From NCBI RefSeq assembly GCF_019880385.1, contig NZ_CP082273.1, positions 744,001 through 808,000 of the forward strand: a DNA stretch of 64,000 bases, written 5' to 3'. The notes beneath the pieces are model-generated. The model made no database searches and was not told the DNA's origin. It saw only the letters and a list, made by a program, of their open reading frames with translations. The stretch is from Nocardioides coralli. GTDB lineage: Bacteria > Actinomycetota > Actinomycetes > Propionibacteriales > Nocardioidaceae. The position numbers and the translations under genes are program-made. Position 1 is the stretch's first letter, and each line of letters begins with the position of its first letter. Shown here one piece after another: positions 52,227-62,320 of this stretch.

Positions 52227-54037
52227 TCAGCCCAGCGCGCGGTCGAGGTTGATGGCCGCCGAGATCAGGCTGAGGTGGGTGAAGGCCTGCGGGAAGTTGC
52301 CCAGCTGGTCACCGGTCAGGCCCACCTGCTCGGCGTACAGACCGAGGTGGTTGGCGTAGGTGAACATCTTCTCGAGCGCCAGCCGCGCGTCCTCGAGCCG
52401 GCCCGCCCGGGTCAGCGCCTCGACGTACCAGAACGAGCAGATCGAGAACGTGCCCTCGACGCCGTCGAGCCCGTCGGGGGCGCGGCCGAGGTCGTAGCGG
52501 AAGACCAGGCTGTCGGCGACCAGCCGGTCCTCCAGCGCCTCGAGCGTGGAGAGGAACCGTGGGTCGTTGGGGGCGAGGAACTTCACCAGCGGCATCAGCA
52601 GCAGCCCGGCGTCGACCGTGTCGCCGCCGGCGTGCTGGACGAAAGAACCGAGCTCGTCGTTCCAGCAGTCCTCCACGACGTGGCGCTGGATCGCGTCGCG
52701 CACCCTGCCCCAGGCGGAGAGGTCGCCGGGGAGGCCGCGCTGCCGGGCCATCCGGATCATCCGCTCGATGGCGACCCAGCACATCAGGCGGGAGGTGGTG
52801 TGGGGCCGGGGGTCGTCCCGGATCTCCCACATCCCGGCGTCCTCACGTTCCCAGTGCTCCGCCACCCAGTCGACGATGCGGGTCATGTCCCGCCACGCGT
52901 CGACGCTGATGCCGGGTCCGTACTTGTTGTAGAGGTAGACCGAGTCGATGACCTCGCCGTAGATGTCGAGCTGCAGCTGCTCGGCGGCGGCGTTGCCGAC
53001 CCGGACCGGGCGTGAGTCGGCGTGGCCGCGGAGGTGGTCGAGCTCGTGCTCGGTGCCGGGCACGTTGCCGTCGAGGTCGTAGAGGTTGCGCAGCGGCCCC
53101 AGGCCGGATCCGTCGGAGCCGCCCTCCGACGTCGTGTCGTCCCCCATGCGCTCGGACAGCCACCGCATGAAGGACGCCGCCTCGTCGGTGAAGCCGAGCC
53201 GCAGCAGCGCGTAGATCGTGAAGGCGGCGTCCCGGACCCACACGTAGCGGTAGTCCCAGTTGCGCTCGCCCCCGACCTCCTCGGGCAGGCTCGTGGTCGG
53301 TGCGGCCACCACGGCACCGGTCGGCTCGTGGGTCAGCAGCTTGAGGGTGATCGCGGACCGCTGCACCATCTCGCGCCACCGGCCCCGGTAGAGGGAACGG
53401 TCCAGCCACGACCTCCAGAACCGGGTCGTCTCCTCGAAGGCGTGCTCGAGGTCCGACTCCTCCGGGAGGTCGTCCCCGGCTTCCAGCACGTGCAGGGTGA
53501 AGCGCGCCTCCTGCCCGTGGTCGAGGGTCACCTCCGCCGCCACGCCGCCGTCGACCACCTCGAGGTCGTGGGTGGCCGTGATGCCGAGGCGTACGTCGCC
53601 GTCGACCAGGAGCACCCCGGCGTCGGTGCGCTGCGGGCTGGGCCGCTCGCGGCCGTAGTCGGGCCGCGCCTGCAGGACCGTCCGGATCGTGACCTCGCCG
53701 CGCACCGAGCGGATCCGGCGTACCAGCCGTTGCCGGTGGTCGGGGTCGTGCGCCTGCAGCAGGGGGAAGAAGTCGTGCACCTCGGCGACCCCCGCCGGGC
53801 ACATGAACCGCGTCACCAGCACCGCGGAGTCGGGCAGGTAGAACTGGTGGGTCCTGCTGTGGCCGCCGACGATCTCGATGCCCCAGTGGCCGGCGTCCTC
53901 GTCGAGCAGGCGGCCGAAGACGCTCGGGCCGTCGAAGCGCTGCGGACAGAACCAGTCGATGGTCCCGTCGGTCGCGACCAGGGCGCAGCTGCGCAGGTCG
54001 CCGATGATCCCGTGGTCGGAGATCGCGGCCTGCCCGC

Positions 54038-54041
<4 letters not shown>
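52227..54041 (-). CDS. GH15 glucoamylase/trehalase-like glycosidase
   Basis: This is a cytoplasmic GH15 enzyme of 604 residues. It starts [38 protein letters not shown], the usual N-terminal beta-domain of the actinobacterial group. It continues through the (alpha/alpha)6 barrel with [15 protein letters not shown] and [12 protein letters not shown], and ends [28 protein letters not shown]. Members act on trehalose or alpha-glucans. The ATG at 54041 overlaps the zwf stop (ATGA); an ATG five codons earlier is possible. Coupling with glucose-6-phosphate dehydrogenase suggests the released glucose feeds the pentose phosphate route. Confidence 0.9.
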
Positions 54042-57018
<2,977 letters not shown>

Positions 57019-57031
57019 CCACCCTGACCCC

Positions 57032-57159
57032 GCCGAGCCGTCACTTGTGCTGGTTCAGATGGCGCCGAGCCGTCACTTGTGCTGGTTCAGATGGGGCCGA
57101 GCCGTCAGTTCTGCTGGTTCACGAGCCGCCGAGCCGTCAGTTCTGCAGCGTGAACACAG
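57032..57159 (+). repeat. Four direct 29-bp units, exact 32-bp period (left half of palindromic array)
   Basis: Units start at 57032, 57064, 57096 and 57128. The first two contain GCCGAGCCGTCACTTG then TGCTGGTTCAGAT. The third and fourth vary (CAGTTCTGC) and the last degenerates at its 3' end. The period is not a multiple of three, so it is not coding. Every unit pairs with a unit of the right half, all about the same centre near 57191. Confidence 0.9.
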
Positions 57160-57225
57160 CCCTCTGACGCCTCCTGCCATGAGCGCCACGGTGGGCTCGC
57201 GCCACGCCTGGCGGCTCGTCGGACC

Positions 57226-57350
57226 GGGTAAACCAGCTGCAGTGACGGCTCGGCACGGTCTGAACCAGCTGCAGTGACGGCTCGGCACGGTCTGAACCAG
57301 CACAAGTGACGGCTCGGCAGGGTGTGGACCAGCCGGAGTGACGGGTCAGC
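57226..57350 (-). repeat. Four inverted 29-bp units (right half of palindromic array)
   Basis: Units end at 57254, 57286, 57318 and 57350 and are inverted relative to 57032-57159. The unit ending at 57318 is the exact reverse complement of the left unit at 57064 over 28 bases; others show TGCAGTGACGGCTCGGC with compensating change. The last unit is degenerate and overlaps the final codons of the VOC gene. The spacer 57160-57225 is unrelated. Confidence 0.9.
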
Positions 57351-57741
57351 CGGCGTCGCGGTAGAGGCAGAACGGGTGGCCGGCGGGGTCGAGCATGACG
57401 CGGACGTCGTCCTGGGGCTGGTACGACGCCTGGGTGGCGCCGAGGCCCTCCGCCGCGCGGACGGCGTCGGGCACCGAGCGGACGCCGACGTCGAGGTGGA
57501 GCTGCATCTGCTGGTCACCCGGCGTCGTCGGCCACGCGGGCGGCACGTGCTCCTCCTCGAGCTGGAAGGCAAGATAGGTCCGCGTCCCGCTCCGGTGGAG
57601 GGTGACGAACGCCGGATCGCCCTGGTCGAGGTCGCCGCCGAGCAGCGCCTGGTAGAACCGACCGAGCCCGGGGGGATCGGGTGTGCCGATCACCGTGCCG
57701 AGCCATCCCGAGAGTCCGCCGATGCCGTCCACGGGGGTCAT
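57346..57741 (-). CDS. VOC (glyoxalase-fold) protein
   Basis: This is a small 131-residue protein of the vicinal oxygen chelate fold. It has two beta-alpha-beta-beta-beta modules: LGTVIGTPDPPGLGRFYQALLG at the N-terminus, and LHLDVGVRSVPDAVRAAEGLGA with VMLDPAGHPFCLY at the C-terminus. Such proteins may bind drugs, methylglyoxal adducts or act as dioxygenases; the substrate is unknown. ATG 57741. The array's last unit overlaps its 3' end. Confidence 0.82.
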   Translation of the reverse strand: MTPVDGIGGLSGWLGTVIGTPDPPGLGRFYQALLGGDLDQGDPAFVTLHRSGTRTYLAFQLEEEHVPPAWPTTPGDQQMQLHLDVGVRSVPDAVRAAEGLGATQASYQPQDDVRVMLDPAGHPFCLYRDAG

Positions 57742-57778
57742 CCTGCACCGGCCACCGGTCCGGGGTCGACCGACTCGG

Positions 57779-57784
57779 TAGCCT
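57779..57784 (+). promoter_or_regulatory. guaB3 -10 box TAGCCT, leaderless
   Basis: TAGCCT lies 6 bases before the GTG at 57791, giving guaB3 its own promoter downstream of the array and VOC gene. Confidence 0.5.
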
Positions 57785-57790
57785 GACGGC

Positions 57791-58897
57791 GTGACGGAGA
57801 TCGAGATCGGCCGGGCCAAGCGGGGTCGCCGCGCCTTTTCCTTCGACGACATCGCCATCGTCCCCTCCCGGCGTACCCGCGACCCCGAGGAGGTCAGCAC
57901 CGCCTGGCAGATCGACGCCTACCGGTTCGAGCTCCCGATCGTCGCCGCGCCGATGGACTCGGTCATGTCGCCGACGACCGCCATCGCCCTGGGCCGCCAC
58001 GGCGGGCTCGGCGTCCTCAACCTCGAGGGGCTCTGGACCCGCTACGACGACCCGACCGCGCTGCTCGCGGAGGTGGCCGACCTCGACGGCGCCGAGGCGA
58101 CCACCCGGATGCAGGACATGTACGCCGAGCCGATCAAGCCCGAGCTGATCACGGCCCGCCTCCACCAGATGCGCGACGCGGGCGTGACCGTGGCGGGCAG
58201 CCTGAGCCCGCAGCGGACCAAGGAGTTCGCCAAGACCGTCGTGGACGCCGGCGTCGACATGTTCGTGATCCGGGGCACCACCGTCAGTGCCGAGCACGTC
58301 TCGAGCCAGGCCGAGCCGCTCAACCTCAAGGAGTTCATCTACGAGCTCGACGTACCGGTCATCGTCGGCGGGTGTGCGACCTACCAGGCCGCCCTCCACC
58401 TCATGCGCACCGGCGCGGCCGGCGTCCTCGTCGGGTTCGGCGGGGGAGCGGCCCACACCACGCGCACCGTCCTCGGCCTGGCGGTCCCCATGGCCAGCGC
58501 CGTCGCCGACGTGGCCGCTGCGCGCCGCGACTACCTCGACGAGTCCGGCGGCCGCTACGTCCACGTGATCGCCGACGGCTCCATCGGCCGCTCGGGTGAC
58601 ATCGCCAAGGCCGTCGCCTGCGGTGCCGACGCGGTCATGGTCGGCTCGCCGTTCGCCCGCGCCAGCGACGCCCCGGGCCACGGCTTCCACTGGGGGACCG
58701 AGGCCCACCACCCCGAGCTGCCCCGCGGCCAGCGGGTCCAGTTCGAGACGGTGGGCACGCTCGAGGAGATCCTGTTCGGCCCCTCGCGGGTCGCCGACGG
58801 GACGATGAACCTCGTGGGCGCGCTGCGCCGGGCGATGGCCACCACGGGCTACACCGAGCTCAAGGAGTTCCAGCGGATCGAGGTCGTCGTCGAGTGA
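57791..58897 (+). CDS. guaB3: GuaB3 family IMP dehydrogenase-related protein
   Basis: This is an IMPDH-fold barrel of 368 residues without CBS domains. It starts IEIGRAKRGRRAFSFDDIAIVPSRR, has IVAAPMDSVMSPTTAI, and ends with GRSGDIAKAVACGADAVMVGSPFA. The loop that carries the catalytic Cys in IMPDH (GPGSICTTR) reads GGGAAHTTR, with His222 at the Cys position, so the IMPDH reaction by the usual mechanism is not possible. The family is conserved beside guaB in actinobacteria. GTGA overlap with glpD. Confidence 0.92.
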   Translation: MTEIEIGRAKRGRRAFSFDDIAIVPSRRTRDPEEVSTAWQIDAYRFELPIVAAPMDSVMSPTTAIALGRHGGLGVLNLEGLWTRYDDPTALLAEVADLDGAEATTRMQDMYAEPIKPELITARLHQMRDAGVTVAGSLSPQRTKEFAKTVVDAGVDMFVIRGTTVSAEHVSSQAEPLNLKEFIYELDVPVIVGGCATYQAALHLMRTGAAGVLVGFGGGAAHTTRTVLGLAVPMASAVADVAAARRDYLDESGGRYVHVIADGSIGRSGDIAKAVACGADAVMVGSPFARASDAPGHGFHWGTEAHHPELPRGQRVQFETVGTLEEILFGPSRVADGTMNLVGALRRAMATTGYTELKEFQRIEVVVE

Positions 58898-60618
58898 CGG
58901 GTGGGCTGGGGCCGGCGAGCCGCGAGGAGTCCCTCGCGGCGATGAGCGCCGCGACCCCGGAGCGGCCGATCGACGTCCTCGTCGTCGGTGGGGGGATCAC
59001 CGGCGTCGGCATCGCCAACGACGCCGCGACCCGCGGCCTCTCGGTAGGGCTGCTCGAGCAGCGCGACCTGGCCTCCGGCACCAGCAGCCGCAGCTCGAAG
59101 CTGGTCCACGGTGGGCTTCGCTACCTCGAGATGCTCGACTTCGGGCTGGTGCGCGAGGCGCTCTCCGAGCGCGGGCTGCAGCTGACGCGGCTGGCGCCCC
59201 ACCTGGTGCGGCCGGTGCCCTTCCTCTACCCGCTCCACCGCACGCTCGAGCGGCCCTACGTCGGCGCCGGGCTGGCGCTCTACGACGCGATGGCGATGCT
59301 GGGCAAGTACGACATGGGCGTGCCACGCCACCGCCACCTGTTCCGCAAGCAGGTCGCGCGGATCGCCCCCGACCTGCGCACCGACGAGCTGTCCGGGGCG
59401 ATCAAGTACTACGACTGCCAGGTCGACGACGCCCGCCTGGTCGTGTCGATCGCGCGGACGGCCGCCTCCTACGGCGCCCACGTCGCCACCCGCACCCGGG
59501 TGTCGGGGTTCCTCCGCGACGGTGACCAGGTCGTGGGGGTCCGGGCCACGGACCTCGAGACGGGTCGCGAGCTCGAGGTGCGGGCCCGGGTCGTCATCAA
59601 CGCGGCCGGCGTCTGGACCGACGAGATCCAGCAGCTCGCGGGTGCGGGCCGGCTCCACGTCCGCGCCTCCAAGGGGATCCACCTCGTGGTGCCGCGCGAC
59701 CGGATCCGTTCGGAGTGCGGGATCATCACCCGCACCGAGAAGTCCGTGCTCTTCGTCATCCCGTGGGGCACCCACTGGATCATCGGCACCACCGACACCC
59801 CGTGGGACCTCGACAAGGCCCATCCGGCCGCCAGTCGTGCCGACATCGACTACCTGCTCGGCCACGCCAACCGGGTGCTGCGGGAGCCGCTCGACCACAC
59901 CGACGTCGAGGGGGTGTACGCCGGGCTGCGACCGCTCCTGTCGGGCGAGACCGAGCCGACCTCGCGGATCTCCCGCGAGCACACCGTCACCGTCCCGGCC
60001 CCGGGACTCGTGCTGATCGCCGGCGGCAAGCTGACGACGTGGCGGGTCATGGCCAAGGACGCCATCGACGCCGTGGTCGACCTGCTCGAGGACACCCAGG
60101 CGCCGGTGCGCACCTGCATCACCGACCGGGTCCCGCTCGCGGGCGCGTCCGGCTTCGAGGCCCGCACCAACCAGCGGGTCATGCTGGCGCGCCGCGCCGG
60201 GCTGAGCCTGGCCCACGTCGACCATCTGCTGGGCCGCTACGGCGGCCTGATCGACGAGCTGCTCGACCTGATGGAGGAGAGCCCCGGGCTGGCCGAGCCG
60301 TTGGAGGGCAGCGAGGGGATCTACCTGCGCGCCGAGGTGGTGCACGCGGTCACCCACGAGGGTGCCCGGCACCTCGACGACGTGCTCACCCGACGTACCC
60401 GCATCTCGATCGAGACCTTCGACCGCGGCACCGTCGCCGCCCGCCCGACGGCGGAGCTGATGGCGGAGGCGCTGGGGTGGGACGAGTCCCGCGTCGCCGA
60501 GGAGGTCGACCACTACCTGCGCCGGGTGGAGGCCGAGCGGCAGTCGCAGCGGAAGCTCACCGACCAGGAGGCCGACGAGGCCCGCGTGAGCGCGCCGGAG
60601 ATCGCCGGCCCCGCTTGA
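58894..60618 (+). CDS. glpD: Glycerol-3-phosphate dehydrogenase (FAD)
   Basis: Membrane-associated flavoenzyme that oxidises glycerol-3-phosphate to dihydroxyacetone phosphate for the respiratory chain. It has 574 residues. The FAD motif VLVVGGGITGVGIANDAA follows a 27-residue lead, then LASGTSSRSSKLVHGGLRYLE, the FAD-binding LVIPWGTHWIIGTTDTPWD-type region and LIAGGKLTTWRVMA. The C-terminal DAO_C domain (VTHEGARHLDDVLTRRTRI) is complete. GTG 58894 overlaps guaB3. An ATG at 58942 would remove the lead and is an alternative start. Confidence 0.94.
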   Translation: MTGGLGPASREESLAAMSAATPERPIDVLVVGGGITGVGIANDAATRGLSVGLLEQRDLASGTSSRSSKLVHGGLRYLEMLDFGLVREALSERGLQLTRLAPHLVRPVPFLYPLHRTLERPYVGAGLALYDAMAMLGKYDMGVPRHRHLFRKQVARIAPDLRTDELSGAIKYYDCQVDDARLVVSIARTAASYGAHVATRTRVSGFLRDGDQVVGVRATDLETGRELEVRARVVINAAGVWTDEIQQLAGAGRLHVRASKGIHLVVPRDRIRSECGIITRTEKSVLFVIPWGTHWIIGTTDTPWDLDKAHPAASRADIDYLLGHANRVLREPLDHTDVEGVYAGLRPLLSGETEPTSRISREHTVTVPAPGLVLIAGGKLTTWRVMAKDAIDAVVDLLEDTQAPVRTCITDRVPLAGASGFEARTNQRVMLARRAGLSLAHVDHLLGRYGGLIDELLDLMEESPGLAEPLEGSEGIYLRAEVVHAVTHEGARHLDDVLTRRTRISIETFDRGTVAARPTAELMAEALGWDESRVAEEVDHYLRRVEAERQSQRKLTDQEADEARVSAPEIAGPA

Positions 60619-60692
60619 CAGCGCGCCGCAGTGTGTCAAGCGTCTCAGTCGGTCCGCATACTCTGGATCACGAGACCGGGGTCACATACTCT
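60613..60692 (+). promoter_or_regulatory. Aldehyde dehydrogenase promoter with inverted and direct repeats
   Basis: GCTTGACA (60613-60620) and TGTCAAGC (60634-60641) form a perfect 8-bp inverted repeat starting at the glpD stop. TGTCAA (60634-60639), 17 bases, CATACT (60657-60662) is a promoter-like pair. CATACTCT occurs twice (60657-60664 and 60685-60692), 28 bases apart, suggesting two starts or a bound regulator. Confidence 0.5.
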
Positions 60693-60700
60693 CGGTAGGC

Positions 60701-62317
60701 ATGAGCGCCACCAACCCCTCCGGCGGACCGCTGGTCGACGGTCCGGCCGACCCCGAGCACGACCCCCGCGCTTCCTACGCACTCGAGCCCGACGACGTAC
60801 GCCGGCTGACCGGCCGCGTCCTCGCCAGCGGCGGGGAGACCACGCCCGTCTCGTCGCCGCTCAACGGCCAGCCGCTGGCCCACGTGCCCCAGTCGTCGAC
60901 CGCCGACGTGCGGGACGCCGTCGCGCGGGCCCGCCGCGCCCAGGAGACCTGGGCCCGCACCCCGGTGGCCGAGCGGGCCGCCGTGCTGCTGCGCCTCCAC
61001 GACCTGGTCCTCGACCGGCAGGCCGAGATCTGTGACCTGGTCGGTCTGGAGTCCGGCAAGGCGCGCAAGGACGCGTTCCTCGAGGTGGCCCACGTCGCGC
61101 TCACCGCGCGCTACTACGCCCGCACCGCCGAGGACCACCTCGCGACCCGGCGGGTCCCGGGCATGTTCCCGGGTCTCACCCACGTGGAGCTCAACCGGGT
61201 GCCGAAGGGTGTCGTGGGCATCATCTCGCCCTGGAACTACCCCTTCACGATGGCGCTCTGCGACGGGCTGCCGGCGCTGGCTGCCGGGAACGCCGTGGTC
61301 ATCAAGCCCGACGCCCAGACCATGCTCACCGCGCTGCTGGGGGCCGAGCTGCTCGAGCAGGCCGGCCTCCCGCGCGACCTCTGGCAGGTCGTGGCCGGCC
61401 CGGGCAAGGACATCGGTCCGCCGCTCATCGAGGGCTCCGACTACATCTGCTTCACCGGCTCGACGGCCACGGGCCGGCTCATCGCCTCCCAGTGTGCCGA
61501 CCGGTTGATCGGGTGCTCGCTGGAGCTCGGCGGCAAGAACCCGTTGCTGGTGCTCCGGGACGCCGACCTGGAGAAGGCCGCCGAGGGTGCCACCCGCGCG
61601 GCGTTCTCCAACGCCGGACAGCTCTGCGTCTCCACCGAGCGGTTCTACGTCGCCGACCAGGTCTACGACCGCTTCGTCGAGCGGTTCGTGGCCCGGACCG
61701 AGGCGATGACGCTCGGCTCCACGCTCGACTGGTCGGTCGACATGGGTCCCCTGATCTCCCAGCAGCAGCTCGACACGGTCACCACCCACGTCGAGGACGC
61801 GGTGAGCAAGGGCGCGAGGCTGCTCACCGGCGGCCGCCCCCGCCCCGACCTCGGCCCGTACTTCTACGAGCCGACGATCCTCGAGGGCGTCACCCCCGAG
61901 ATGACCTGCTTCGGCCACGAGACCTTCGGGCCGGTGGTGGCGCTCTACCGCTTCCACGACGAGGCCGACGCGGTGGCGCGGGCCAACCAGGGCGACTACG
62001 GCCTCAACGCCTCGATCTACAGCCAGGACGGCCGTCGCGCCCGGCAGATCGCCCGCGAGATCAGGTGCGGGACGGTCAACATCAACGAGGGCTTCGGAGC
62101 GACCTTCGGGACGCTGGCCGCCCCCATGGGCGGCATGCGGCAGTCCGGGATGGGGCGCCGGCAGGGGAGCGAGGGCATCCTCCGCTACACCGAGACGCAG
62201 TCGGTCGGCACCCAGCGCGGCCTACGCATCGGACCGTCGTTCGGGCTGGACCAGGAGCAGTACGCCGCGGTGATGACCGCCTCGCTGCGCGTGCTCAAGA
62301 AGCTGGGGCGTGCCTGA
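60701..62317 (+). CDS. Succinic-semialdehyde dehydrogenase-type aldehyde dehydrogenase
   Basis: NAD(P)-dependent aldehyde dehydrogenase, 538 residues. The substrate/cofactor loop is GIISPWNYPFTMA, the coenzyme motif is CFTGSTATGR, the general-base Glu is in LELGGKNPLLV, and the nucleophile is Cys309 in AGQLCVSTER. ETFGPVVALYRF and GMRQSGMGRRQG fit the succinic-semialdehyde subgroup of actinobacteria, though substrate choice needs testing. ATG 60701. It is followed 4 bases later by the GMC flavoprotein gene, so the two are probably co-transcribed. Confidence 0.9.
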   Translation: MSATNPSGGPLVDGPADPEHDPRASYALEPDDVRRLTGRVLASGGETTPVSSPLNGQPLAHVPQSSTADVRDAVARARRAQETWARTPVAERAAVLLRLHDLVLDRQAEICDLVGLESGKARKDAFLEVAHVALTARYYARTAEDHLATRRVPGMFPGLTHVELNRVPKGVVGIISPWNYPFTMALCDGLPALAAGNAVVIKPDAQTMLTALLGAELLEQAGLPRDLWQVVAGPGKDIGPPLIEGSDYICFTGSTATGRLIASQCADRLIGCSLELGGKNPLLVLRDADLEKAAEGATRAAFSNAGQLCVSTERFYVADQVYDRFVERFVARTEAMTLGSTLDWSVDMGPLISQQQLDTVTTHVEDAVSKGARLLTGGRPRPDLGPYFYEPTILEGVTPEMTCFGHETFGPVVALYRFHDEADAVARANQGDYGLNASIYSQDGRRARQIAREIRCGTVNINEGFGATFGTLAAPMGGMRQSGMGRRQGSEGILRYTETQSVGTQRGLRIGPSFGLDQEQYAAVMTASLRVLKKLGRA

Positions 62318-62320
62318 GCG

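Noticed and set aside
57047..57303. Short reading frames on both strands within the repeat array with repeated peptides (LVQMAPSRH-like)
   Set aside because: The peptide repetition only reflects the DNA repeats; the 32-base period changes frame at every unit and no ribosome site is present.
57032..57350. Array considered as a CRISPR
   Set aside because: Units are separated by only 3 bases, orientation flips in the middle, and no cas genes are present.
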